Origin: Vibrio hippocampi
GTDB taxonomy: Bacteria > Pseudomonadota > Gammaproteobacteria > Enterobacterales > Vibrionaceae
DNA: 64,000 nt
Assembly (NCBI RefSeq): GCF_921292975.1
Contig: NZ_CAKLCM010000002.1
Coordinates: 992,001-1,056,000, forward strand
Reading direction: 5' to 3'
Below the pieces are notes generated by a model, which saw only the letters and a program-made list of their open reading frames with translations, made no database searches and had not been told where the DNA came from. Both the position numbers and the translations under genes were made by a program. Below, piece after piece: positions 1-9,364 of the stretch (its first letter is position 1; each line of letters starts with the position of its first letter).

Positions 1-604
1 ACACGTACAAGCTGATTGTCGCAGAGATGTAGTTGGTTTCACCGCCACGAACGATTTGCTGTGTTGTTAGCAAAATCACACCAGTAGAAAACAGTACAAA
101 CATGCCGCTCATTGCTAGGTGAATCATTGGCATCTGTAGGAAGATGTTAGCCACCATACCAATCAGCAGAACAACGAAGCCAGCCATTAACACGCCACCT
201 AGGAAAGAAAGGTCACGCTTGGTTGTCAATGCATAAGCCGATGCGCCCAAGAACGCGAGCGCTGTGCCACCCAGTGCCGTGACAATCACGTCACCCATAC
301 CTGCACCGACGTACATGTTTAAAATCGGTCCAGTGGTGTAGCCTAGGAATCCAGTGAATAGGAAAGTAAACACCAGACCCATGCTGTTGTTGCGGTTCTT
401 CTCAGTCAAGAATAGTAGACCATAAAAGCCAACCAGCATGATGATTAAACCGGGACGAGGCAGGTTCATTGCCATAGAAAATGCCGCAACTAGCGCAGAC
501 CAAAGTAGGGTCATTGAGAGTAGGGCATAGGTATTTCTTAATACCTTGTTAGTTTGCAGCGCACTGGTATCAATGCCGCCACGCGATACAATACGGTCGT
601 TCAT
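1..604 (-). CDS. yccA: Bax inhibitor-1 / YccA-family membrane protein (partial, runs off left edge)
   Basis: The frame opens with ATG at 604 on the minus strand (MNDRIVSRGGIDTSALQTNK) and stays open to the window edge, giving 201 codons with no stop. After a short polar N-terminus it is almost wholly hydrophobic, with six or more membrane-spanning stretches separated by short basic loops such as LTEKNRNN and LTTKRDL. This is the layout of the BI-1/YccA family (about 220 residues), whose E. coli member interacts with the FtsH protease. The last 20 or so residues lie outside the window. Family assignment is from recognised sequence; a role in FtsH modulation is inferred from the homologue only. 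Confidence 0.85.
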   Translation of the reverse strand, partial: MNDRIVSRGGIDTSALQTNKVLRNTYALLSMTLLWSALVAAFSMAMNLPRPGLIIMLVGFYGLLFLTEKNRNNSMGLVFTFLFTGFLGYTTGPILNMYVGAGMGDVIVTALGGTALAFLGASAYALTTKRDLSFLGGVLMAGFVVLLIGMVANIFLQMPMIHLAMSGMFVLFSTGVILLTTQQIVRGGETNYISATISLYV

Positions 605-760
605 AATCTTCCTCACAGGTGATTCATTGTGTTATGGGTCTATTTATGGGGGTGTTTCAGTAAAAAATCAAGTGCTACAAGCAAACATCCTGAGCAGAAT
701 CATAATAAAAATAAGCGCTTAAGTATCACTCACTTTGTAACCTGATATTTCAATAATAGC

Positions 761-786
761 AAAAAAGGCGGACTTGCCACCTTTTT
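761..786 (-). terminator. Rho-independent terminator of the aap operon
   Basis: Read on the minus strand, AAAAAGGTGG and CCGCCTTTTT pair (one G-U wobble) around a five-base loop, ending in a T run. It lies 28 bases beyond the aapP stop codon. Confidence 0.75.
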
Positions 787-813
787 ATACGTTTATCAAT
801 TAGATGAGATTCA

Positions 814-1563
814 TCAGTGATGTAAAATTTGACTCAAGAAGTTCTGAGTACGATCTGACTGCGGATTTTCGAAGAAATCAACCGGATTGTTCTCTTCAAT
901 GATTTCACCCGCATCCATAAAGATGACTCGGTCTGCCACTTCTTTAGCAAAACCCATCTCGTGAGTCACACAAAGCATCGTCATCCCTTCGTCGGCCAAC
1001 TCGACCATAACATCAAGTACTTCACGTACCATTTCTGGGTCAAGCGCCGATGTCGGTTCATCAAACAGCATGACCTGTGGGTTCATGCACAGAGAGCGGG
1101 CGATTGCCACACGTTGCTGCTGACCACCGGAAAGCTGTCCCGGGAACTTGTCGGCTTGGTCTGGGATCTTAACGCGTTCAAGATACTTCATTGCCAGAGC
1201 TTCTGCTTCCTCTTTCGGCATCTTTTTGACCCAGATAGGCGCTAGTGTACAGTTTTCCAAGACCGTTAGGTGAGGGAAGAGGTTAAAGTGCTGAAAACAC
1301 ATACCCACTTCGCGTCGCACCGCTTCGATATTCTTCAAGTCTTCTGTCAACTCGTTACCAGAGACGAAGATATGACCGGCTTGGTGCTCTTCTAAGCGGT
1401 TAATGCAGCGAATCATGGTCGATTTACCTGAGCCTGACGGGCCACAAATTACGATCTTTTCGCCTTTCTTAACGTCTAGGTTGATGTTTTTTAGTACGTG
1501 AAATTCTCCGTACCATTTGTTCATGTCCTTTAATTGGATCATATAATCTTGTTGTTGCGTCAT
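814..1563 (-). CDS. aapP: General L-amino acid ABC transporter, ATP-binding protein AapP
   Basis: This is a 249-residue ABC ATPase that powers uptake of polar amino acids through the AapQ/AapM pore. Visible motifs are Walker [10 protein letters not shown] (residues 41-49), the Q-loop in CFQHFNLFP, the signature [14 protein letters not shown], Walker [13 protein letters not shown], and the switch histidine in VTHEMGFA. The sequence is of the GlnQ/HisP/AapP polar amino acid type. AAGGA stands about nine bases before the ATG; ATG at codon 8 is an alternative start. It is the last gene of aapJQMP, 22 bases after aapM, and is followed by a terminator. Confidence 0.93.
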   Translation of the reverse strand: MTQQQDYMIQLKDMNKWYGEFHVLKNINLDVKKGEKIVICGPSGSGKSTMIRCINRLEEHQAGHIFVSGNELTEDLKNIEAVRREVGMCFQHFNLFPHLTVLENCTLAPIWVKKMPKEEAEALAMKYLERVKIPDQADKFPGQLSGGQQQRVAIARSLCMNPQVMLFDEPTSALDPEMVREVLDVMVELADEGMTMLCVTHEMGFAKEVADRVIFMDAGEIIEENNPVDFFENPQSDRTQNFLSQILHH

Positions 1564-1585
1564 AATACGTCCTTGAATTCCAGTG

Positions 1586-2683
1586 TTATCGTTTGTGACC
1601 AGTATGCAGTTTGTTCTCTAGCCATATCGAATATCTCGACATGCCAAAACAGAACACCCAGAACACTAACGCGACAAATACATAGCTTTCCGTAGCGAAA
1701 CCTAACCATTCAGGATCGGTATTCGCTGCTTGTCCAATACCGAGTACGTCGAACATACCGATAATCAGTACCAGACTGGTATCTTTAAACAGACCAATAA
1801 AGGTGTTTACAATTGATGGGATGGTGATTTTTAGAGCTTGCGGCAAAATGATTAAGCCAGTTTTTTTCCAGTAGCTTAAACCAAGGGCATCGGCTGCCTC
1901 ATATTGACCTTTTGGTATTGCTTGCAAGCCACCGCGCACCACTTCCGCCATATAAGCAGAACTAAACATGATGACACCGATGAGAGCGCGAATCAGTTTA
2001 TCGGTTTCAGTGCCTTCTGAAAGGAACAGCGGTAGCATGACCGACGCCATAAATAGTACGGTAATCAGTGGTACACCACGCCAGACTTCGATGTAAACCG
2101 TACAGATACTACGAATAATCGGCATATCTGAGCGGCGACCCAAGGCTAAAGCAATACCAATCGGTAATGATGCAATAATACCCACAAGGGCGATAATCAA
2201 GGTGACCAACAGACCGCCCCATTTGTGTGTTTCCACCACCTCAAGACCGAACACGCCACCATACAGCAACGCCGCTATGATAAATGGGTACACGTTGACA
2301 AAGAACAGCCAAAGCCAAACACGCTTGGGTGTGCGCTCATAGGCGAGTAACGCGACAAAAATAGCCAGTGTGGCGTAAAACAACTGTGGACGCCAAAGCT
2401 CTTCAGTCGGGTAGAAGCCATACATAAATTGCTGCCAGCGAACACTGATAAATACCCAGCATGCGCCTTCGCTTGTACAGGCATCACGAGTGCTGCCGAT
2501 CCAATCTGCATTGAGGACAGCCCAGTCAAACAGGTACCAAATCAATGACAAGGAAAAATAGGCTAAGACGATTGTCACCACCGAGTTAACGGGACTGTTG
2601 AATAAATTTTTACGAAGCCAGCCAATCACACCGACGGTGTTAGAAGGTGGTGGCAGATCCGGTTGAAATTGATGTTGTGCCAT
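1586..2683 (-). CDS. aapM: General L-amino acid ABC transporter, permease AapM
   Basis: A 365-residue inner-membrane permease of the HisM/GlnP type. Hydrophobic helices fill both an N-terminal extension (about residues 35-155) and the C-terminal permease core. The cytoplasmic EAA loop that contacts the ATPase is visible as [20 protein letters not shown]. The length of about 365 residues, larger than HisM-type permeases of about 230, is typical of the Aap permeases. It begins one base after the aapQ stop, so the two permeases are probably translationally coupled and form the heteromeric pore. Confidence 0.92.
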   Translation of the reverse strand: MAQHQFQPDLPPPSNTVGVIGWLRKNLFNSPVNSVVTIVLAYFSLSLIWYLFDWAVLNADWIGSTRDACTSEGACWVFISVRWQQFMYGFYPTEELWRPQLFYATLAIFVALLAYERTPKRVWLWLFFVNVYPFIIAALLYGGVFGLEVVETHKWGGLLVTLIIALVGIIASLPIGIALALGRRSDMPIIRSICTVYIEVWRGVPLITVLFMASVMLPLFLSEGTETDKLIRALIGVIMFSSAYMAEVVRGGLQAIPKGQYEAADALGLSYWKKTGLIILPQALKITIPSIVNTFIGLFKDTSLVLIIGMFDVLGIGQAANTDPEWLGFATESYVFVALVFWVFCFGMSRYSIWLENKLHTGHKR

Positions 2684-2684
2684 A

Positions 2685-3887
2685 TTATCTCTCCACCAAA
2701 GCGACTTTCTTGTTGTACAAATTCATCAAGGCTGACGTGATCAAACTCAGTGCGAGATAAACACCCATGGTCATTGCAATGATCTCAATCGCCTGACCGA
2801 CTTGGTTTAGTGTCGTACCCGCGAACACCGAAACCAGATCTGGATAACCAATCGCCATCGCTAACGATGAGTTTTTGGTGAGGTTAAGATATTGGCTTGT
2901 CAATGGTGGGATAATGATGCGCATCGCTTGCGGAATCACCACCAGCTTTAAGGTGCGGTTTCGTGGCAGTCCTAATGACATCGCCGCTTCAGTTTGCCCA
3001 TGGCTCACTGCGTTGATACCAGAACGTACGATTTCAGCAATAAACGACGCGGTATAGATACTTAGCGCTAACGTCAACGCAGCCAGTTCTGGAATAATGC
3101 TAATACCACCGCGGAAGTTAAATCCTTTAAGCACCGGATACTCGGCACTGATCGGCATTCCAGTGATAAAATACGCCACTAAAGGTAAACCAATAATAAG
3201 CGCGGCACCAATGCGACCCACTGGTGTTTGTTGCCCCGTCAGTTTTTGCTTGTTTTTGGCCCAGTAAGCGATACATGCCGTCGCGATAACACCAATAACA
3301 AAGACAGCAATCACCACACCACTGCCTTGTTCGAATACCGGAGCAGGGAAGTAAAGACCACGTACGTTTAGAAAAATCGCTTCACCTAAGCTCATACTCT
3401 GTCTTGGTGAAGGGAGTGCTTGGAGTACAGCGAAGTACCAGAAAAATATTTGTAATAAAAGGGGGATGTTACGAAAGATTTCTATATAAACAGCAGCAAA
3501 ACGACTTACCAACCAGTTAGATGACAAGCGTGCAATACCCATAACAAAGCCAAGTACCGTAGCAAGTAAAATACCCAGTACGGACACTAGCGCGGTGTTG
3601 AGCAATCCAACATAAAAAGTGCGACCATAAGAAAAAGTCTCATCATATTCGATCAAGGTGAGACCAATACCAAACCCCGCTTCTTGACTTAGAAAGTCAA
3701 AGCCCGTTGCGATACCGCGTGATGACAAGTTGGTGAGTGCGTTATTAACGATGGTGTAAAAAAACAGACCCAACGCAACGACAGCTAACACTTGAAATAC
3801 GACAGAGCGGAATGTGGGATTGTATAGTAGATTTGCGCTTTTCGCGGGTTTATCCTGCGAGGCGACTTGTTGAGTAGTAGGTTTCAT
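2685..3887 (-). CDS. aapQ: General L-amino acid ABC transporter, permease AapQ
   Basis: A 400-residue polytopic membrane protein, partner of AapM. It has an N-terminal membrane helix (FQVLAVVALGLFFYTIVNNA), a large periplasmic segment, and a C-terminal permease core with the EAA loop SGINAVSHGQTEAAMSLGL. The length and the long periplasmic insertion match AapQ rather than the shorter HisQ/GlnP proteins. It follows aapJ after a 66-base gap that contains a strong hairpin, so the permeases are probably made at lower level than the binding protein. Confidence 0.92.
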   Translation of the reverse strand: MKPTTQQVASQDKPAKSANLLYNPTFRSVVFQVLAVVALGLFFYTIVNNALTNLSSRGIATGFDFLSQEAGFGIGLTLIEYDETFSYGRTFYVGLLNTALVSVLGILLATVLGFVMGIARLSSNWLVSRFAAVYIEIFRNIPLLLQIFFWYFAVLQALPSPRQSMSLGEAIFLNVRGLYFPAPVFEQGSGVVIAVFVIGVIATACIAYWAKNKQKLTGQQTPVGRIGAALIIGLPLVAYFITGMPISAEYPVLKGFNFRGGISIIPELAALTLALSIYTASFIAEIVRSGINAVSHGQTEAAMSLGLPRNRTLKLVVIPQAMRIIIPPLTSQYLNLTKNSSLAMAIGYPDLVSVFAGTTLNQVGQAIEIIAMTMGVYLALSLITSALMNLYNKKVALVER

Positions 3888-3910
3888 ACAACTAACCTCA
3901 AATCCTTTGA

Positions 3911-3936
3911 GAAAAAGGGCGGATTATTCCGCCCTT
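3911..3936 (-). terminator. Intra-operon hairpin between aapJ and aapQ
   Basis: On the minus strand AAGGGCGG and CCGCCCTT form an 8-bp stem around AATAAT, followed by TTT. It lies just after the aapJ stop and before aapQ. Partial termination here would give the usual excess of periplasmic binding protein over permease; that role is inferred. Confidence 0.75.
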
Positions 3937-3953
3937 GATAACGTTAAATCGTA

Positions 3954-4982
3954 TTAACGTAGTGGTGGAGCGTACATGAAGCCACCTTCATTCCACAGCG
4001 CGTTAACGCCACGTGAAATTTGTAGAGGTGAACCTGTACCAACTGAACGCTCAAAACTTTCGCCGTAGTTACCCACTTGCTTGATGATTTGGTAGCTCCA
4101 ATCATCGCTGATGCCTAGACCTTTACCTTTAGGACCATCAACACCAAGGATACGCTTGATGTTTGGATCGGTTGATTTAAGCATTTCTTCAGCATTCTTA
4201 GAGGTTACGCCATACTCTTCAGCGTTCACCATTGCAGCCAGTGTCCACTTAGCAATGTTAAACCATTGGTCATCACCTTGACGAACAACAGGACCTAGAG
4301 GCTCTTTAGATATGATGTCAGGAAGAACCACTGCAGACGTTGGATCAGACAGGTTGATACGCAATGCATAAAGCTGAGATTGGTCACTCGTCAACACATC
4401 ACAACGACCAGAGTCGAAACCTTTTGCCGTTTGTGCCGAAGTATCAAATACCACTGGCTTGTATGACATGCCTTTGTTGCGGAAGTAATCCGCTAAGTTA
4501 AGCTCGGTTGTTGTCCCTGATTGAATACAAACCGATGCACCATCCAGTTCCATTGCGCTTGAAATGCCAAGGTCTTTCTTAACCATGAAGCCTTGACCAT
4601 CGTAATAGTTAACACCAACAAAATTTAGACCTAACGCTGTATCACGGTGTAGAGTCCATGTAGTATTACGTGAAAGAACATCAATTTCACCAGACTGAAG
4701 TGCAGTGAAACGTTCTTTTGCAGTTAACGGTACATATTTCACTTTAGTTTTGTCACCAAGTACTGCAGCAGCAAGCGCCTGACAATACTCAACGTCAATA
4801 CCTTCCCATTCACCTTTAGAGTTAGGGTTTGAGAAACCTGGTAGACCGGTACTTACGCCGCACGTTAGTGTGCCAGCTTTAGTGACTTTATCTAGAGTGC
4901 TGTCCGCTGCAGAAGCTGACGTACTCATCATAGCAGCAGAAGCTGCTACCAATGTGGCGATTAGAGTAAGTTTCTTTGCCAT
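3954..4982 (-). CDS. aapJ: General L-amino acid ABC transporter, periplasmic binding protein AapJ
   Basis: A 342-residue periplasmic solute-binding protein of SBP family 3. The first 25 or so residues are a Sec signal peptide (MAKKLTLIATLVAASAAMMS... ending ASA before ADS). The mature part begins TLDKVTKAGTLTCGVSTGLPGFS, the usual start of Aap/His-type receptors, and contains the ligand-region motif SRNTTWTLHRD. It is the first gene of aapJQMP. Uptake probably covers glutamate, aspartate, glutamine and other polar amino acids, by analogy with the Rhizobium Aap system. NtrC-like dyads in the upstream region hint at nitrogen control. Confidence 0.93.
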   Translation of the reverse strand: MAKKLTLIATLVAASAAMMSTSASAADSTLDKVTKAGTLTCGVSTGLPGFSNPNSKGEWEGIDVEYCQALAAAVLGDKTKVKYVPLTAKERFTALQSGEIDVLSRNTTWTLHRDTALGLNFVGVNYYDGQGFMVKKDLGISSAMELDGASVCIQSGTTTELNLADYFRNKGMSYKPVVFDTSAQTAKGFDSGRCDVLTSDQSQLYALRINLSDPTSAVVLPDIISKEPLGPVVRQGDDQWFNIAKWTLAAMVNAEEYGVTSKNAEEMLKSTDPNIKRILGVDGPKGKGLGISDDWSYQIIKQVGNYGESFERSVGTGSPLQISRGVNALWNEGGFMYAPPLR

Positions 4983-5438
4983 TGTGTATCCTTCCTGTTA
5001 GTTCCGTGTAAATCAGGTCCAGCCTGAATACAATGTGCTAATTGTTGTTGTGTTGCATCGTGTTGTGTTAAAAACGAACCGAAATGGTGCATTTGTAACA
5101 ATCGTCTAAAGCGTAGATAATGATTTGCGATTTCTCAAATTATTAATTTAAATGATGTTTTGAGTGTCACACACACTTAAACAATTGTTAGAATGACGAA
5201 CTGTAACTAATTTGTAAATAGTGCAAGCGAGCACCAAGTTAGTGAGATAGCGATAATTTTGTTAAATTTTAGTTGCAGCAACGTAAGGTGTTGCGGTATG
5301 GGTAATATCCGATATTAATTGTCGATCTGTAGTGTAAATTCAGGACAAAATTACATTATGCAATCATGGATCGGCTTAATAATGCACCGTTTTGGTGAAA
5401 TTGAATGAATAACTATTATTAGGTAGTGAAGGAAGAAT
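4983..5438. promoter_or_regulatory. Divergent intergenic region aapJ / cysG-like with two NtrC-like dyads
   Basis: This AT-rich 456-bp gap must hold the promoters for aapJ (minus) and the siroheme-synthase-like gene (plus). Two 17-bp elements resemble the NtrC enhancer consensus TGCACC-N5-GGTGCA: TGCACCGTTTTGGTGAA at 5383-5399, and CGAACCGAAATGGTGCA at 5075-5091. A near sigma-54 sequence on the minus strand (about 5221-5238) has GG-N9-GC, one base too short for a standard sigma-54 promoter. No open frame worth calling was seen. Confidence 0.45.
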
Positions 5439-6377
5439 ATGCGTTACTTTCCACTTTTTATGGATCTTCAAAATAAGCCTGTGCTTGTCGTTGGTGGCGG
5501 TGAGGTCGCTTGTCGCAAAGTGGATAGCTTACTTCGAGCCGGCGCTAAAGTGACTATTGTGTCGCCAAAGGTAGAATCTTATTTGCAGACACAGATAGAA
5601 TCAGGCAAATGCCACTGGATACAGAGATTCTATGAGCCGAGCATGTTAACCCGAGATTATTTGCAAGTTTGGGCGACCACTGACAATCCAGCGCTCAATC
5701 ATAAAGTGCATAAAAATGCAAAAGAAGTGGGGGTTTTGGTCAACGTGGTCGATGACACCCCTTACTGCGATTTTATTACACCCTCTATTATTAACCGCGG
5801 ACGTATTCAATTAGCGATATCCAGCGGTGGGGCGTCTCCGGTACTAATCCGTGGTATTCGCGAAAAAATCGAGTCCGTATTGCCAATGAATACCGCACAA
5901 TTGGCGGATTTTGCAGCGAGCAAAAGGGAAGACATTAAATCTCATTACGCGACCGTTGATGAAAGACGCAAGTTTTGGGAGCGTTTCTTTCAGACGCCTG
6001 CTGTGCTAAGCAGCAGCAATAACCAACAACTGCAACAGTTATACCAAGGGCTTATTCAACAAAATGTGCCTTTTGTCGATTCTTGTACTTGGATTGAATA
6101 TGGTGAAGACCCTGAACTATTGCCGATTAAAGCGTTGCGTCTAATGCAAGAGGCAGAAATCGTTTACCACGACAAAAATTGTCCGTTTAGCTTTATTGAT
6201 TTGGTGCGCCGAGATGCAGAGCGGATTGCCTACGATCAACTGACGAATGTGGCTGGCGAGATAAGTGCGAGTAAATCTCAGCAACAAAGAGTCGTGGTAT
6301 TTATTTCACCCAACTCTAGTGCTTACCTGCTTATCAAAGAGGGTGATCAAGTGATTGAGTTAGCCAAGATCAAATAG
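5439..6377 (+). CDS. Siroheme synthase-like protein: CysG N-terminal dehydrogenase/ferrochelatase domain with degenerate SUMT tail
   Basis: 312 residues. The first 200 or so match the precorrin-2 dehydrogenase/sirohydrochlorin ferrochelatase part of CysG (Met8p-like), with the NAD-binding motif VLVVGGGEVACRK near residue 15 and the ASPVLIRGIREKIE segment. This enzyme converts precorrin-2 to siroheme for sulfite and nitrite reductases. The last 110 residues resemble a fragment of the uroporphyrinogen methyltransferase domain (GEDPELLPIKALRLMQEAEI, then FIDLVRRDAERI), but most of that 250-residue domain, including the AdoMet site, is absent. Methylation must therefore be done by another protein. 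The gene stands alone, divergent from aapJ. Confidence 0.85.
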   Translation: MRYFPLFMDLQNKPVLVVGGGEVACRKVDSLLRAGAKVTIVSPKVESYLQTQIESGKCHWIQRFYEPSMLTRDYLQVWATTDNPALNHKVHKNAKEVGVLVNVVDDTPYCDFITPSIINRGRIQLAISSGGASPVLIRGIREKIESVLPMNTAQLADFAASKREDIKSHYATVDERRKFWERFFQTPAVLSSSNNQQLQQLYQGLIQQNVPFVDSCTWIEYGEDPELLPIKALRLMQEAEIVYHDKNCPFSFIDLVRRDAERIAYDQLTNVAGEISASKSQQQRVVVFISPNSSAYLLIKEGDQVIELAKIK

Positions 6378-6407
6378 CGCTATATGCTATTGTTATCCGC
6401 AACAGAC

Positions 6408-6438
6408 AAAACGGCGAACAAGATGATGTTCGCCGTTT
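6408..6438. terminator. Hairpin terminator between convergent genes
   Basis: AAACGGCGAAC (6409-6419) and GTTCGCCGTTT (6428-6438) make an 11-bp perfect stem. It sits between the convergent cysG-like gene and the Hsp70 operon and could serve both strands. The T runs are short. Confidence 0.65.
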
Positions 6439-6480
6439 CAATATATCGATTGCTTGTGAGTTCAGCTATCGTGAGTTTAG

Positions 6481-9279
6481 TTATTGGGAAATAAGCTGTA
6501 AACCAGTGGGCAGAGCATCCCCAAACAGCCGTTTTGTATCTTGAGTATCGAGAGTCTGTACCTCAGACACTAAATCCAACCAAGTTTGCGGCGCTTTGCT
6601 CGCTTTTAGTTTATCAATCACTTGCTGACGATAACTCTCTTGGATGTCGATCGTTCTATCCCCGGTTTTTCGACACATCAACATACAAGCAAAACCAATC
6701 ATACTTTCCTTGTTCCAATCCAACGTTAAGATACGCTCTAGCCACTGCTCGATTTGCTCTCTTGGCACCACGTTATGTTGGCTGCCATAAAGCGGGGTTC
6801 TTCCGGCTAAACGACCTAAAGCCCACCAATGCGCTTGAACAAATAATGGCGAGTTAATCGCTTTGTTCAAGAACCAAGTGGCGAGTAACACTTTGTCGTC
6901 AACGTAGAGATTCTCTAAACTGGCTGACAAGCGCACCATCGCTTCATAGCCTTTATCTTTTGCACCTTGAAAGGTCTTGGCGTTTTTTATTGCGCCGGGG
7001 TGAAGGTATTTAGCGATGTCCGCTAGAATAGTCTCTTGCTGTTCTTGGTTTAATCCTCCAGAAACACGACGCCAGAATACCCACCAATCACTCCAACCTT
7101 GGGGGTTTTGGAACTGGATCCCTTGGTTGTACAATGCCCAGATTTGCTCCATTCGCCATGAGTCGGTAGCGTCACCGAAGCCGGGACGCATACAAAACCC
7201 CGTCAATCTTAGCCAGTTTTTCTCGTGTTGCTCAGAGCGTCGGCGACGTTTGCGGCCAAGATTAAAACTGTCCACCAGAGAGCGAATCGTATAGGAATCC
7301 CAATCTTCCTTTTTACCAAGGTTCTTCTCTAAGTTTTTGCTAAGCAGTTTAATATCTTTGCTATCGGCGCTCTGCTTGTTACCGCTATAAAGACGAGAGA
7401 TTAACGCTTGTGATGACTCCAAGCCGGGATGGACTTTTATCTCAGACTCCTGAGATTGCGCCCCACGGACTTCAAACTCTAACAGCCAACGCTGAGCGTC
7501 ATCTGCAACGCTAACACATTCCAATTTGAGTGTACCGACTTCGGTTAATTGACACGCTAACACCACTTCGACTCGCTGTTTTTGATTGGCAGCAAGTTCT
7601 ACTTCTGTACCTGCGAGGGTACTGATATAGGGAGGAAGTGGTGAAAACTTATCGGGATCAACCTTAACCATCAAACCATTTTGGACTTTTTGATTATCAG
7701 CAAAATAATCGTGAGTCGACGTTAACAAGTTAAAGCGTACCGGTTCGCCTAATGTAAGAGAGAAGCGACGACCCGTTAAGCGGATCTCTTGTCCTTCATC
7801 GGTGCCTTTGGCGAGCAAACAGAGGGATTGGCTCGATTTGTTTTTATCTGGCAAGTGCAAGAAGTAGGAACGTGGACTGCCGCCGCCGATTTTGAGTTGT
7901 GCTCCGCGTCTGGCTTTAGCAAAAGCAACGGCACCCAGCGCTACAGACCAGTCTGGATGCGGGTTATCTAATACAGTAACCGGAGAGCCTTTCCATTCAG
8001 AGATAAGCTCAGTTAAACGCCCAGCGACCAAATCACTATTGAAGACTCCGCCATTAAGCAGCAATCCAACAGGGATCGCTGGTAATTGATCGCTATTTAA
8101 TGCCTGTTGACACACTTGCTGATGGGAGTACAAAAACTCAGCAATATGCTTGCTGACTGCGGGGTCGGCAACGTAGGGCAAACCAAACTCGACCACCGCT
8201 GAGCGCTTTTTATCCGGCAGTTGATCACAAGCGGTTTTGGGAAAGAAACCTTCCAGTGCAATTTGATGGACTTCCTGTTTATTCAGCGTGATGCTTTTAG
8301 TGCCACCGATCAGTTTCGAGCCGCTGCCCAACATGGTGATCTTGAGTTCTTCAGGCGCTTGCGAGGAGAGTAGCGCTTCTTTAGCGCTGCGGGTTTGTTG
8401 AATCAGTTTGCTTAAGTTGGCAGCATTAAGCTTACTTGAATGATTGAATCTCTGCTCTGAAACATGCGCCAATGCAAGGTCGAGGTTATCCCCGCCAAGC
8501 ATCAAGTGTTCGCCAACGCCGATACGGTTAAGAGACAACTCATTCTCTTCATTCTTGGCTTCAATTAAGCTTAAGTCAGTAGTACCACCGCCCACATCAC
8601 AGACTAAAATCAGTGGAACTTGATCAAGCTCTTGTGACGCTGTCACCTTATGTCGTGCGTACCAATCATAGCAAACCGCCTGAGGTTCTTCGAGTAGGTG
8701 AACCTTATCGAGTCCCGCGAGTTTAGCGGCTTGTAACGTCAGTTTACGTGCTGTTTCATCAAACGAAGCAGGCACAGTAATCACCACCTCTTGCTGCTCC
8801 AGTTTGTTATAGTGATGTCGATGATTCCACGCTTGACGAATATGGTTAAGATAGCTGGCGCTGGCGACCACCGGAGACACTTTTTCAACATCGCTAGCGC
8901 CCGCCCACGGAAGAATATCGTCTTGGCGATCAACGCCTTGATGCGACAGCCAACTTTTCGCACTGGCGACTTGGCGTCCCTCAACTTTCGCACCCAACTC
9001 ACGTGCCCACTCGCCAATAATAACTTGCTCAATATCGCCTTGAACGAGCGTCGATTCCCACGGTAACGCAAGGTCTGCTTGAGCAACTTGATCAGTGGCT
9101 GGGTGATAACGAAAAGAAGGCAGCAGCGGTTTACGTGCAACCTCGCCGGGACCGACTAATTGATCGATTTCAAACAGTGAAACAGGGGATTGCGACAAGT
9201 CGTGTTGAATTTCACAATACGCGACGACGGTATTGGTTGTGCCTAAATCAATACCAACTAAATATTGTGCCGTTGCCAT
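6481..9279 (-). CDS. Hsp70-family protein with DUF3731-type C-terminal extension
   Basis: 932 residues, far longer than DnaK (about 640). The N-terminus is an Hsp70 nucleotide-binding domain: phosphate-1 GIDLGTTNTVVAY near residue 9, phosphate-2 VCDVGGGTTDLSL near residue 226, and LLNGGVFNS in the adenosine region. A substrate-domain-like beta region follows (FSLTLGEPVRFNLLTSTHDY onwards). From about residue 660 there is a helical extension with a very basic segment (GRKRRRRSE) that I recognise as DUF3731. The RBS GGAG stands before ATG at 9279. It is the last gene of the DUF2760-Hsp70-Hsp70 operon, separated from the previous gene by a hairpin. No J-protein or GrpE is adjacent and the substrate is unknown. 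Confidence 0.88.
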   Translation of the reverse strand: MATAQYLVGIDLGTTNTVVAYCEIQHDLSQSPVSLFEIDQLVGPGEVARKPLLPSFRYHPATDQVAQADLALPWESTLVQGDIEQVIIGEWARELGAKVEGRQVASAKSWLSHQGVDRQDDILPWAGASDVEKVSPVVASASYLNHIRQAWNHRHHYNKLEQQEVVITVPASFDETARKLTLQAAKLAGLDKVHLLEEPQAVCYDWYARHKVTASQELDQVPLILVCDVGGGTTDLSLIEAKNEENELSLNRIGVGEHLMLGGDNLDLALAHVSEQRFNHSSKLNAANLSKLIQQTRSAKEALLSSQAPEELKITMLGSGSKLIGGTKSITLNKQEVHQIALEGFFPKTACDQLPDKKRSAVVEFGLPYVADPAVSKHIAEFLYSHQQVCQQALNSDQLPAIPVGLLLNGGVFNSDLVAGRLTELISEWKGSPVTVLDNPHPDWSVALGAVAFAKARRGAQLKIGGGSPRSYFLHLPDKNKSSQSLCLLAKGTDEGQEIRLTGRRFSLTLGEPVRFNLLTSTHDYFADNQKVQNGLMVKVDPDKFSPLPPYISTLAGTEVELAANQKQRVEVVLACQLTEVGTLKLECVSVADDAQRWLLEFEVRGAQSQESEIKVHPGLESSQALISRLYSGNKQSADSKDIKLLSKNLEKNLGKKEDWDSYTIRSLVDSFNLGRKRRRRSEQHEKNWLRLTGFCMRPGFGDATDSWRMEQIWALYNQGIQFQNPQGWSDWWVFWRRVSGGLNQEQQETILADIAKYLHPGAIKNAKTFQGAKDKGYEAMVRLSASLENLYVDDKVLLATWFLNKAINSPLFVQAHWWALGRLAGRTPLYGSQHNVVPREQIEQWLERILTLDWNKESMIGFACMLMCRKTGDRTIDIQESYRQQVIDKLKASKAPQTWLDLVSEVQTLDTQDTKRLFGDALPTGLQLISQ

Positions 9280-9323
9280 GATTTCGCTCCGTGATTAAAT
9301 AGTGCCAGATCGTGAGATGAGAA

Positions 9324-9345
9324 AACGGCACTCGAAAGTGCCGTT
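9324..9345 (-). terminator. UUCG-loop hairpin between the two Hsp70 genes
   Basis: On the minus strand AACGGCACT-TTCG-AGTGCCGTT forms a 9-bp stem capped by the very stable UUCG tetraloop, followed by TTC. It lies 20 bases after the 612-residue Hsp70 and 45 bases before the 932-residue one. It would reduce transcription into, or stabilise the end of the message before, the downstream gene. Confidence 0.7.
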
Positions 9346-9364
9346 AAAATAGTGAGAATTTTGC

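Noticed and set aside
5221..5238. Sigma-54 promoter for aapJ on the minus strand
   Set aside because: Spacing between GG and GC is nine bases rather than ten; standard sigma-54 promoters do not tolerate this, so it is not listed as a promoter.
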